A DNA stretch of 64,000 nt from Mercurialis annua (GCF_937616625.2 NC_065575.1:33293001-33357000), one strand, 5' to 3'; positions 46,101 through 57,987 are shown, numbered from the stretch's first letter. Made by a program: numbers and translations. The notes: generated by a model from the sequence alone, not told the origin.

Positions 46101-47038
46101 TAATGGACTTCTCGGATAAATCCGGCTTTTTCAAGTTTTTCTACTTCTTCCGCTATTATCTTTTGCTTTTCTTCGGAGAACTTCCTCTTCTTTTGTTTGA
46201 TGGGATTCACCGTTTCTGCTACGTTTAGATCATGTGTGATGACTTGAGGGTCTATCCCGACGATCTCCGAGGCCTTGGCTGCGAAAGTTCCGATGTTGCT
46301 TTTTAATATCGTCGTGATGTCTTCTTCTATTTTGGGATTCATATTCGCTCTGAGGTTTACTCTTTTCTCCGTGCCGAGTTCTAATTTCTTCGTTTCGCCT
46401 TCGGGTGTGGTTTCTTTCTCTTCGATATCATGGTTGAGAATTTCTTCGATCGCCATTGCTTCGCATGATTCTTTTATTGACTGATCGTAGCACTCTTTTG
46501 CTGTGGCTCGGTTTCCTTGTATTGTAATAATTCCTTGCTTTGTCGGTATCTTCATAGTTAGCGCTTTTACACTAGTTACAGCTGCCGAGTCGTGGAGGAA
46601 GGGTCTTCCCAATATTGCGTTATATGGCAAATCAATCTCCACGACACTAAACCGTGTAGGTAATTCCTCGCTTTTCCTTGTCCTCCCCAGCTTGACATCA
46701 AGTGTAATTGTTCCATTGGGTTTGATTGGGGAGCCCCTAAATCCTACCACAGGCGTGGCATTCCTCTTTAATTCTGCTAGATCTCTTCCTAGGCTTTCGT
46801 CGGCCTTTCTTGTTATTAGGTTTATTGCGCTCCCTTCATTGACCAAGATTCTTTCGACGTCCCAGTGTTTGATGACCATGGCCACTACAAGCGCTTCGTT
46901 ATGCTCTTCGGCTATTCTCCCGAAATCTTCCCCGTCGAAAGTCACCGGCGATGGAATTGAGGATTCTATTGATTTCCTTTTTCTTCCTTGTGATGTGTTC
47001 CTCTCTTTATCATTCAGGTTCATTCCTTCAGAAGTCAT
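43188..47038 (-). pseudogene. Decayed pol of element E (protease to integrase; gag missing), inverted
   Basis: Minus-strand order from 47038: short N-terminus (MTSEGMNLNDKERNTSQG), then directly the protease region, RT (YVDD at about 45745), archaeal-type RNase H (about 44900) and integrase (zinc finger about 44110-44250; core about 43600-44000). Gag is deleted. Stops occur at about 46025 (after CVDYTD), 45863, 45560 and 45304, with further stops to 45060 and frame breaks near 44080 and 43440. The protease Asp reads Asn (NEGS, about 46842). Similar to element C but without its two insertions. The copy cannot work. Confidence 0.9.
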
Positions 47039-47104
47039 CTTTTTCAATGAAATTTGTTTTGAGTTCAGAAAAGCTCCTTCGAATTGAAGTTGAGTTAAGC
47101 TTTT

Positions 47105-47120
47105 CCCACAGACGGCGCCA
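47105..47120 (-). other. Primer binding site of the inverted E block
   Basis: Minus strand TGGCGCCGTCTGTGGG, two bases after the inverted LTR end; same PBS as element C. Confidence 0.8.
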
Positions 47121-47122
47121 AT

Positions 47123-47732
47123 TGATGGAGTCTGCCTTCTGAACAGGTTAATGAGACCTGCAAAACAGGGTAGAAGTTAACCGGACGGTGGTGGTCCGAT
47201 TAACTCTCCGATGCTAAAGTCAATTTAGAGCTTTGAGCAGCGTTTTGAGTATATGAATGTAATTGTGATTCTAGGCATACCTCATGCTCCTTTTATAATA
47301 GATGAATGCATACCTTGTAGAGTCATAGTAGGTAAATGAATCCTACTTTGTAGGGATCGAGCTACTTTGTAGGGATCGAGCTACTTTGTAGAGATTCACC
47401 CTGATTATCGTGATCTACCTTATTCAGACATGAGTCCTATTTAGGAACGTCTTCTTAAGATAGAGCTTATCTTTCCATGTTGGAGATTGTATCAAAATGG
47501 GAAGATACTTCGAGATATTATAGTAGATCATGGCGATCTATCTGAATCCCAGGTTAACGCGCTTTGGGCGGATTCTAAGGGATTCGGTCTTCACTGGTGT
47601 ATCGGCGGATCTCAAGGGATTCAGCCGCCTTCCTCATATATTCAGGTCTTCATCGGGAGTCCGGTATCACCTGAGAATGGATCTCCTGTGACTCGGCTCC
47701 ATTGTAGCTATCGTAGGATTCGGTATCCATCA
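47123..47732 (-). repeat. Inverted third LTR of element E (610 bp)
   Basis: Reverse complement matches both outer E LTRs over full length, with both termini intact (TGATGGATACC and GGCAGACTCCATCA). It is the 5' LTR for the inverted pol, since a PBS follows. On its outer side the sequence is ATTAT, the inverse of ATAAT at 42861-42865. Confidence 0.93.
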
Positions 47733-48432
47733 ATTATATTAATTATAAAAAATTACAAAGGATCAGCCTCGATCCGATACAAAAATCAAAACAAAGAAAA
47801 TAAAAACTAAGCTTTTTGCAAAGCATTTTGCAAAGCATTTTGCTTCTATTTATCAAACTTCGCATTCACTTCCTTCGCCAAAGAGGCAGGATCCAGTTGA
47901 TTAACCCCAGAAAGATCGATGCCAGGATTCTGCTCCCGCAGCTTTGCCCCAATCGCCAACCGGTAATGGGTCATGACTTGGGAATAAAAGCTCCCAAAGT
48001 CGCCTAGACGCCGGCGGAGACGCTCCTCTTCTTTCTTCAAATCATCCCTCTCTTTCGTGAGAACATCTGAAGAAGACTTTAGAGACTCGATCTCATCAGA
48101 CAAAGTCTGAACCCGAGCCTCTAAGGTGGAGATCTCTCGACCCTTGGCAGATATGGAAGAGCGCATCTGCTGGATAAGACCCGTCGCTTCGCCAGCTTCC
48201 TCCTCCATCTTCCGTTTCTCGGACAGCCAAGATTCGGAGTCTTTCTGAAGCTTCTTCAGCTGATCCACCGCGTCTCTACGGCGATGCTCCAGAACAGCGA
48301 TGGGTTGAACCACCTACAAAACAAAATAACAGAAATAATGAATACAAAGTAGCAAATGGCGATATAAAATAAAAAGAGGGGAAAAACGCACCGAAAAACC
48401 GCCAAGACAGGCGAACTCAGCTAGACCATCGC

Positions 48433-51019
48433 TGTAATACCCCAAAGTAATTAATTATCTAATTGGACCACGTGTCCAGTTTTGAGTTGCCGGAGTGACG
48501 ATATCGGAAGGATTTCTGAGAAATTAAAGTGAACACAAATCTAAGTAGGTCGGTTTCGAGAAGTTAACGATGAAGTATTTAATATTATATCCTAGCTGGA
48601 AAGTTGAAATTGGAATCAAAAGGAAAAATGTCAAGGAAAGTCACAAAATGAAGTTCAGGGACTAAAGTGGTAATTTAGCCACTACGTCTCAAAAATGGAA
48701 ATTTATAAGTTTTGACGGGAAAATATTAATATTGGAATTCGTATTGTATATTGGATATAAATAATACGTATGAAAATTTGTTAAAGGATTAATCAATTTA
48801 GTTATGGACTAAATTGAACAAAAGAAAAGTTAAAAGGATAGTTAATAACAAAAGAATAAAACAAGGATCAAGGAGGCCTTTTAACCTTGATATTTAAAGG
48901 TTTGGATATGAAAGAAATAAAGATCAGAGAAAGGAGAAGAGAATCCAGAAGCTTCGCACTTCCATCGATCAATACCGTCGTTCGCTCGCCGTTTCGCCGT
49001 TTGGCGTCCGTTTCGAGCGATTTTCGCGGCAAACTCTTCGGAATTGAAAGCTCTATCAATCCTAACCTCTTTTTCAAGGTAATACTTCATGGTTTGATAT
49101 TAATTCGAAGGATAGTGGGCTGTTTCGTATAGAAAATTACGTTCGAATCGTACGGTTAGGAATCGAGTTATTTTTGAGGTTTTTGGGTTGTAAAATGATA
49201 GTATAAGTGTTTAAATGAATTGGGTATTTATTGGTGTGAGTTTAGGATGTTTTGGAGGCCCGGAAATGGTCCGGAGGCGCCGGAAAAACGCTGCACACGT
49301 CGGTGCACGACGTGCTGCACTTCAGCACGTCGTGCTGGTGCGCGACGTGCGCCACAAGGGTGCACGACGTGCACCACAGGGGTGCACGACGTGCACCAGT
49401 GAAGGGCACGTCGTGCCCTTCATGAAAAATGAAGGGCACGATGTGCCAAGCTGGCACGACGTGCCCCACTTCGACGCCGATCTCCGGGGGACTTCCGGGA
49501 GCGAAAATGAGCTTCCGATAGCTTGATTTGGGCATGAAACTTAGTCAAATGTTTTAAAATGAATATAAAACATTATAGAAATGAATGTTAATATAATAAG
49601 TAAGAATTCAGTTAAGAAAGTTATATAATTCTCGAGTACCAGGAATAGTACTCGATAAGTCGTAAGTACGACTAAGGATCATTGAGTATACGAGCGAACT
49701 AGAAGTGGAATCTAATGAAACTAAACCCTAAAACTTAAAAGTATTATACGTATAGGAATACGAGATTCACGTCTAATCAGTAAACGTTAATTATTTATCA
49801 GACGTGTCAGCGAGCAGAGAGGTCAGTAGACGTGGACTAGCGAGGGCATATCATTTCATAGACCACGTCATTGATTGGATTGCGGTCACTGTGAGTTGCA
49901 TTTTACTTTCGTGTATTATCAATTGATACTATTTTGGTATTACTATCTATATGCTGTTGATATGCATCGCACTATATATATTTGAATTACTGATATGTTA
50001 TATGTTTTGAATAAGTTTTTACGTACAAGAACCTAGTATACGATCCAACGAAACTAGCTACCTATTGGGTGTCAATAGGCTGTGTGATCACCAGTAATGT
50101 GTCAGTCTAGCGTGTCTGACTATGAGGTACGATCTGATATGCATGGATGATATGATTATAAAAGTTAAAACATGAATTTGATACGAGAGTGAACTCGGTT
50201 AAAATAACCTGAGCCCCACGAGAGTGAACTCGGTTAGAGTAACCTGAGCCCCGTATCTGGTGCCACTTTGGGATTAAGAGATATGTTCTGACTGACGTGG
50301 TTGAACGTGAACGCTCCCGGGTCAGACTATTGGAATCAGTATGATTTGAATAATAGCGAGTTACATTATGTTTTAGGATTTTAGTTTCGAAAGGATCGAG
50401 TACTTGTTCATATGTATTTTTGTATTAATGTTGATTTAAAATGCGATGCTATATTTCTATAATAATACCGTTAGTAAATGCAAACTCACTCAGTATTTTC
50501 CCAAATACTGACCCCTCACCTTTGATGTTTTCAGGTACTTAGTATGTGGACCTAGCTAGAGGCCAATTTTGAAGTCTAGAAGTCAGCTGTGTATGTGTAG
50601 TATCTGACTTCTGTGAATGCTGCAGTAGTGGTCCCGCGTTGACAGAGTCGTAGCCTAGACAGTAGTACACATTGAGTGTACATATTACTTGCTGTCCAGT
50701 TTATATGTTTTTGTAGGCTACGTATTTTATATGTTGTGCACGGCACTAGGTGCCTGTGATATGTTGGATACACTAACTGATGTATATAGTACCGCGAGGC
50801 CAGTTCGTACGAGGTACGGTAACTAGAGCCCGCGAGGTTTTGAACAGTTAGTGTAAATATTGGTTTATGTGATATATATGTATATTGGCTTCCGTTGTTT
50901 ACTGTTATTTGTTTATTATTTGCGAAAAATTAATAGTGATTTAAGGCTTGCTACGGGTTCCGGAGCTACCACTCCCGTTCCCTAGCGCCGGTTGCGACTC
51001 AATATTTTGGGTCGTGACA
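48433..51019 (+). repeat. Element F left LTR (2587 bp)
   Basis: TGTAATACCCC to GTCGTGACA. Contains an A/T-rich box near 48888, a leader with donor TCAAG|GTAATA (GT at 49079), the palindrome block (49290-49470), the conserved stem-loop block (50056-50094) and the acceptor GTTTTCAG ending at 50534. Confidence 0.95.
49290..49470. repeat. Palindrome block in F left LTR (GCACGACGTGC units)
   Basis: About ten copies of GCACGACGTGC or CACGTCGTG variants, plus a GGGCACGTCGTGCCC hairpin. GC-rich inside an AT-rich LTR. Copy at 56258-56438 in the right LTR. Confidence 0.9.
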
Positions 51020-51023
51020 ATGT

Positions 51024-51035
51024 TGGTATCAGAGC
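51024..51035 (+). other. Primer binding site (initiator-Met tRNA type), element F
   Basis: TGGTATCAGAGC after the LTR end. The following GAGCAGTTGGTCCAGTTACC (from 51032) is repeated at 51081. Confidence 0.85.
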
Positions 51036-51474
51036 AGTTGGTCCAGTTACCACTGCAAGTTTGTTTCAATGCTTGTTTGAGAGCAGTTGGTCCAGTTACC
51101 ACTGCTAGTTTGTTTTGGATGTCTGTCTGAATTGTGAAACTCTGTAAGTAAGTAAACCTAGGAACTACTGCAGCAGAGAGTCGGACCTTAGTTGTCTGCA
51201 TTTGTTTGATCTGTGCATTAGTAGTATATGGCATAACGCGCGCGAACCAGGACTATTAAACTAGCAAGTGACTAGTATCTCTTTATACGGATGACTAAGG
51301 CAACTAAGTGTTTATCACTTGTGCAAGGGGTATTCAGCGATTACGTATTTGCGAATTACATACAGATTGATTGAATGTTAAATGTTTATAGCACCTTATA
51401 AGTTGATATTGAAGTCAAGCGAGGAAAAAGAGGGCACAAATGGTCGCTGGCGTTTGTAACTGTTTCTTTTTAGC

Positions 51475-52332
51475 ATGTTTGGGCAAAACGGAGCTTAGTC
51501 ACATGCTGCAGAGGAACGGGAGGAAGCACCTCCTATCTGTCAAGATGGATTTCACAACGAAATAGACGGACCATTTGAAGTCCACCAGAATTGATTCTAC
51601 ATAGATATTGGGAGATCATCTGAGATGTATCAGAATGGTTTCATGTCAGTAGTAGAAATTGGTAGTTCTTCTAGGGTTAGAGGTAGAACTCACTTGATTG
51701 AAATGGAGTACAGTGAAGAAAGTGAGGAGAATCCTGAGGAGGATCCAGAGGAGGATTTAGAAGAAGAAGAATTGTTAGACGAGTCAGACGTTGAGGAGTA
51801 CCGAAGTGAACATTTCTGGTCCAATGTGCGGAGGTACCGCAATTTGAGAAAAGATGGAGGGCTAGTAAATGGTCAGGCACAAGTGGTTTTGAATCAGGTT
51901 AGGAGGCAAATGCGCTCCTTTTCTAGTGGAATACTACCAGTGGGACTGTATTCCTCTACTTTCTTCGCATGGACGAAAGAGTTCCAGACCTTAATGAAGA
52001 TAATAGGACGATTAACCGTAGATAAATTAGGGGTTTGGGACTCGAATTTGATGAGCTATATGAGTGTGTTCACGAGCACTTTGGGACGCTCACTATGATG
52101 GCCCGTAAGATCGAGGCTGACCGCGAGTAGGATGGCAATCCTGTTCGACCCTACTTTTTCAGACGTGCGTTCTATCCAGATTATACTAGTCGATCCTCTG
52201 GTATTAGGACTAACCCCCACTCCGTGCATAGAGGCAGAGGCAACTCCAATAGAAGAGTTAAGGGTCGACACACTGGAATAGTTATTAGGAAACCTAGCGT
52301 TCCACATCAGGCACATTTAGGTATAAATGATT
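51475..52332 (+). pseudogene. Broken gag of element F
   Basis: The likely start ATG 51475 is followed by a stop after seven codons. An open stretch from 51625 to 52098 has a very acidic segment (about 51700-51790), then EEYRSEHFWSNVRRYRNLRK. Around 52030 the homologous frame shifts (GLGLEF/HEHFGTLTMMARKIEADRE region), with TAG near 52128, and continues to about 52332 with a basic tail. Related to A's gag (24982-25812) along its length; no polymerase follows. Confidence 0.7.
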
Positions 52333-55300
52333 AATATGCTTTGAGTATTTGTGTTTATATGTTGCATTGTTGTGTATATGTTTACTACATGCATGATAGA
52401 GCATAACGAGTAGAATGTACCTATAGGATAATACCTCAGATAGGTAGGGCCTATAGGAAGCGATATTGACAAACACGTGCTTAAGAAATGAATATAAAAA
52501 CATAATTTACAAAAACAATAATATAATAAATGATAAATAATACATTTATCGCGAATGTAATTCTTGTATTACGTTCTAGAAGTTGTGAAGAAAGAGATGG
52601 GTTACCAACAGGGAATCAATGTGAAACATCGGTACCTGCGTTTGTATAGGACATGGTACAGAGTGTTAAAGAAGTGGTTGTGGTGATTACAGCAGTAGAA
52701 AATGTTGAATTAAATTAAGTTATCGGAGATATGGAGAAAGAATTGATGTGATAGGAGAATAGTCAGGAAAATGACAGAAGGTGACAGCAATACAAAAATT
52801 TGAAATGTACCCAATAATAATAAAGAAAGCCGTTAATAGTCGCAAAGTGTACAATCTGGAGTAAATTTATGTTTTATGAAAAGTATGAAGAATTCTTAAG
52901 ATTTTTCAAAGTACGATTGTGCTCAGACATCGCACATGACATTGCATAATCACGATAGGAATGCATAAGAAAATGATTTTCGAAATGTAGATCATGCATC
53001 ATATCTTTACAATGATAAAGAAAAATGCGATTTTGAGCAACTCTTTGGTGATGAGAGGTGTCATCACTCTGAGCTACAATTGTACTAATGATTTCAAACG
53101 ATTTATTAAAAGTGATTTAAAAGAGCTGGCTAGCCAAAAGATGTTTTGAGATCGTTTTGCTTTGTAAGTAAACTCAGATGTGAAACTCTGCGACGAATAA
53201 TAAAAGATTCTTAATAAATAAGAATAAAATTGTAAAAGAAACTCCAATAATAGAACAAAGCCATGTTAACGATTAATTGCAACAAAGCTAGTAAAGCTAA
53301 AGGAGAATGTGAATAAAGAGTTATCGCCAGAGAGCATACGGAGTTAAGATGCGATGCGCTGACAATATTTAAGGATACAATATTTATCCTTATCATGGAA
53401 TAAAGGATGAAATAACAGAAAGTCATGTTAGATGAAAGAAACGTACGAGTACGCAAGGATGAAGAATATAATGAATATCATTATGTTGAGATAAATAATA
53501 CTGCGATCGAGAGTCATATTGGAAGAGAGAAATTAAAAGTATAAAAGACGATAATATGAATGATGAACATCAAGTGATATTTTAAGGATATATAACCTTA
53601 TCAATATCAGTGTTTGAAGATAGAGAAGTAGAAGGAGAAGGAATACGGACGATGAAGAAGATAATCCAGTAAGATGTGAAGGTTCGAAGTTGGACAGATC
53701 AAGAGAGATAATGATGCTAATTGACTGATATTAAGTGAAGTCACTAGTATCAGCATTAAGGGTTATAAATTGCGATAACAGAAAGGAAACAAGTTAAGTT
53801 GTAAAATTCTAGTATAAGGAAAAAGGCACATGTATAAGCATAAATGTCAGTAAATGTAAGAATGATGGATAATATGAAACGGAAAGATTTAAGAATACGT
53901 CAAAGGGATTATCAGAATAGAATAACAATAATGGAGCTATTATAAACAGAGGAAAGACGTAAAGAATACAGTAAGTAAAGGATAAAATGATAATTCATTG
54001 CTATTGAACAGATAGGAATGAATTACATCCAAAAAGCCATGGTATTATAAAGACGACGTCAGTTCTAGTATATAGGAATCAAGTTGTTTAAAAGACAAAT
54101 AGAACCATGTTATAAGTATTAATGAGGCATAAAGTATATAGGACAACAGAAATTGAAATTACTCCAAGTGTTTTGGAAGTTATAAGGTTAAGTACAATCT
54201 AAATGTTAAGGGCAGTCAGAAAAACACTTCAAGAAGAAAATGAGAAACAGAATAAGGATAAGCTATGAAACGATCATGACTAGTACGAAGATGATATCTT
54301 GAAGAGCGAAAATAAGGTCGTAAGACTATTCAAAAAAAATAAGAAGCAGAAGTGTATGATGAAATAGAAAGTTGTTTATACAGTAAGAAGAAGTTACGAT
54401 AAGGAAAGTGATAAAAACCTATAGAATTATCGGATTTAAAACAACTTAAGTATAAAAGGAGATAAGTTATTTAGGATCTATTGGATCAGCTAGATCCTAA
54501 AAGTAAGAATGAAGTTGAACAAAGGCTAGTTAGTGAGAAGGATTCTAGAGACAGTTAAAGGTCAAAGAAACATATAAGACTCTTACGAGGTTATCATAGA
54601 TAAGGAATCGTGAAGTAAAGAAAAGACAACTTTGACTGATGAATTAATAAGAGACTCGAGACGAACTTTAAAGACGTAATAAAGAAAGGTAAGAGAAATA
54701 AGAATGCAATTAGTACCGGTCAAGGAAAGCGGCTGTACAAAATACATGATTAACAAAAACAATGTAAAGGACACGATAACTTAAAGGAGAAAAGAAAAGA
54801 GAAGCTAATGATAGAAAGAGGTGGATTGGACACAACTTCGCTAAGAAACAACGATTAAGGTAGATGAAATGTAGTTTAAAGAAAGCTAATTGACGAAGGA
54901 ATTACGTGGTGAATGGTCGAAGAGAGAAATAGGAATTAAAGACAATCGTCTAAAGCGGAAACATGGCAATAAGGAACGCCAGTAAAAGTTAAAAGTTGCT
55001 AATTTGTCGTTACAAAAACAAACACATATGAAAGTACGCCACTAAGAATAAGGACTACCAATGATAATAAATCGATAAAGTATTAAGTGAGGATTAATTG
55101 ATGCTAATGGTGGTCAGAAGGAAGATCATGACCAGTTGTAGATGACGTCAGGATTACGCTACCAACGATACGTCCTAAGCCACGCTATTTTTGAAAGACA
55201 ACAGACGAGACAAAAGTAACAACAAGAAAAGTCTCAACTATACAATGGACGAAAGCTATAAGAAGAGAGCTAAAAATTAAAGTACAAGGGACGATACAAT

Positions 55301-55387
55301 TATACGTATCAGTGGACATCAAGAAAAGTATAAGGACAATCCTAAGGTCCCAACAAGTTTTATGAAAATTCGAGGACGAATTTTTAT
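52333..55387 (+). other. Element F internal non-coding region
   Basis: Purine-rich, no protein-like frame. Contains the shared hairpin (53048-53067) after ATCATGCATCATAT (about 52985). Confidence 0.7.
53048..53067 (+). other. Conserved internal hairpin, element F copy
   Basis: GTGATGA-gaggtg-TCATCAC, identical to the A copy although surrounding internal sequence has diverged. Confidence 0.7.
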
Positions 55388-55400
55388 AAGGGGGGAAGAA
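55388..55400 (+). other. Polypurine tract, element F
   Basis: AAGGGGGGAAGAA directly before the right LTR. Confidence 0.85.
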
Positions 55401-57987
55401 TGTAATACCCCAAAGTAATTAATTATCTAATTGGACCACGTGTCCAGTTTTGAGTTGCCGGAGTGACGATATCGGAAGGATTTCTGAGAAATTAAAGTGA
55501 ACACAAATCTAAGTAGGTCGGTTTCGAGAAGTTAACGATGAAGTATTTAATATTATATCCTAGCTGGAAAGTTGAAATTGGAATCAAAAGGAAAAATGTC
55601 AAGGAAAGTCACAAAATGAAGTTCAGGGACTAAAGTGGTAATTTAGCCACTACGTCTCAAAAATGGAAATTTATAAGTTTTGACGGGAAAATATTAATAT
55701 TGGAATTCGTATTGTATATTGGATATAAATAATACGTATGAAAATTTGTTAAAGGATTAATCAATTTAGTTATGGACTAAATTGAACAAAAGAAAAGTTA
55801 AAAGGATAGTTAATAACAAAAGAATAAAACAAGGATCAAGGAGGCCTTTTAACCTTGATATTTAAAGGTTTGGATATGAAAGAAATAAAGATCAGAGAAA
55901 GGAGAAGAGAATCCAGAAGCTTCGCACTTCCATCGATCAATACCGTCGTTCGCTCGCCGTTTCGCCGTTTGGCGTCCGTTTCGAGCGATTTTCGCGGCAA
56001 ACTCTTCGGAATTGAAAGCTCTATCAATCCTAACCTCTTTTTCAAGGTAATACTTCATGGTTTGATATTAATTCGAAGGATAGTGGGCTGTTTCGTATAG
56101 AAAATTACGTTCGAATCGTACGGTTAGGAATCGAGTTATTTTTGAGGTTTTTGGGTTGTAAAATGATAGTATAAGTGTTTAAATGAATTGGGTATTTATT
56201 GGTGTGAGTTTAGGATGTTTTGGAGGCCCGGAAATGGTCCGGAGGCGCCGGAAAAACGCTGCACACGTCGGTGCACGACGTGCTGCACTTCAGCACGTCG
56301 TGCTGGTGCGCGACGTGCGCCACAAGGGTGCACGACGTGCACCACAGGGGTGCACGACGTGCACCAGTGAAGGGCACGTCGTGCCCTTCATGAAAAATGA
56401 AGGGCACGATGTGCCAAGCTGGCACGACGTGCCCCACTTCGACGCCGATCTCCGGGGGACTTCCGGGAGCGAAAATGAGCTTCCGATAGCTTGATTTGGG
56501 CATGAAACTTAGTCAAATGTTTTAAAATGAATATAAAACATTATAGAAATGAATGTTAATATAATAAGTAAGAATTCAGTTAAGAAAGTTATATAATTCT
56601 CGAGTACCAGGAATAGTACTCGATAAGTCGTAAGTACGACTAAGGATCATTGAGTATACGAGCGAACTAGAAGTGGAATCTAATGAAACTAAACCCTAAA
56701 ACTTAAAAGTATTATACGTATAGGAATACGAGATTCACGTCTAATCAGTAAACGTTAATTATTTATCAGACGTGTCAGCGAGCAGAGAGGTCAGTAGACG
56801 TGGACTAGCGAGGGCATATCATTTCATAGACCACGTCATTGATTGGATTGCGGTCACTGTGAGTTGCATTTTACTTTCGTGTATTATCAATTGATACTAT
56901 TTTGGTATTACTATCTATATGCTGTTGATATGCATCGCACTATATATATTTGAATTACTGATATGTTATATGTTTTGAATAAGTTTTTACGTACAAGAAC
57001 CTAGTATACGATCCAACGAAACTAGCTACCTATTGGGTGTCAATAGGCTGTGTGATCACCAGTAATGTGTCAGTCTAGCGTGTCTGACTATGAGGTACGA
57101 TCTGATATGCATGGATGATATGATTATAAAAGTTAAAACATGAATTTGATACGAGAGTGAACTCGGTTAAAATAACCTGAGCCCCACGAGAGTGAACTCG
57201 GTTAGAGTAACCTGAGCCCCGTATCTGGTGCCACTTTGGGATTAAGAGATATGTTCTGACTGACGTGGTTGAACGTGAACGCTCCCGGGTCAGACTATTG
57301 GAATCAGTATGATTAAAATAATAGTGAGTTACATTATGTTTTAGGATTTTAGTTTCGAAAGGATCGAGTACTTGTTCATATGTATTTTTGTATTAATGTT
57401 GATTTAAAATGCGATGCTATATTTCTATAATAATACCGTTAGTAAATGCAAACTCACTCAGTATTTTCCCAAATACTGACCCCTCACCTTTGATGTTTTC
57501 AGGTACTTAGTATGTGGACCTAGCTAGAGGCCAATTTTGAAGTCTAGAAGTCAGCTGTGTATGTGTAGTATCTGACTTCTGTGAATGCTGCAGTAGTGGT
57601 CCCGCGTTGACAGAGTCGTAGCCTAGACAGTAGTACACATTGAGTGTACATATTACTTGCTGTCCAGTTTATATGTTTTTGTAGGCTACGTATTTTATAT
57701 GTTGTGCACGGCACTAGGTGCCTGTGATATGTTGGATACACTAACTGATGTATATAGTACCGCGAGGCCAGTTCGTACGAGGTACGGTAACTAGAGCCCG
57801 CGAGGTTTTGAACAGTTAGTGTAAATATTGGTTTATGTGATATATATGTATATTGGCTTCCGTTGTTTACTGTTATTTGTTTATTATTTGCGAAAAATTA
57901 ATAGTGATTTAAGGCTTGCTACGGGTTCCGGAGCTACCACTCCCGTTCCCTAGCGCCGGTTGCGACTCAATATTTTGGGTCGTGACA
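55401..57987 (+). repeat. Element F right LTR (2587 bp)
   Basis: Direct repeat of 48433-51019 with the same length; palindrome block at 56258-56438, donor GT at 56047, conserved block 57024-57062, acceptor ending 57502. Confidence 0.95.
56258..56438. repeat. Palindrome block in F right LTR
   Basis: Counterpart of 49290-49470, no difference seen. Confidence 0.9.

Larger units (their letters stand above)
48433..57987 (+). mobile_element. Element F: young long-LTR non-autonomous retrotransposon
   Basis: 9555 bp, LTRs 48433-51019 and 55401-57987 (2587 bp each), flanked by ATCGC (48428-48432 and 57988-57992). It contains a PBS, a broken gag and non-coding sequence, but no pol. LTR differences seen are three bases around 50345-50357, so insertion is recent. 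It lies in exon 2 of element E's antisense gene. Same layout as A and B, with low overall similarity. Confidence 0.95.

Noticed and set aside
42303..47732. A separate, complete minus-strand element nested in E
   Set aside because: A nested element would have two minus-strand LTRs and a direct target duplication. Here the left LTR is plus-strand and the 5-bp duplication is inverted.
49215..49535. Short frames on both strands over the F palindrome block (also 56183-56503)
   Set aside because: Repeat translations within the LTR, duplicated only because the LTR is duplicated.
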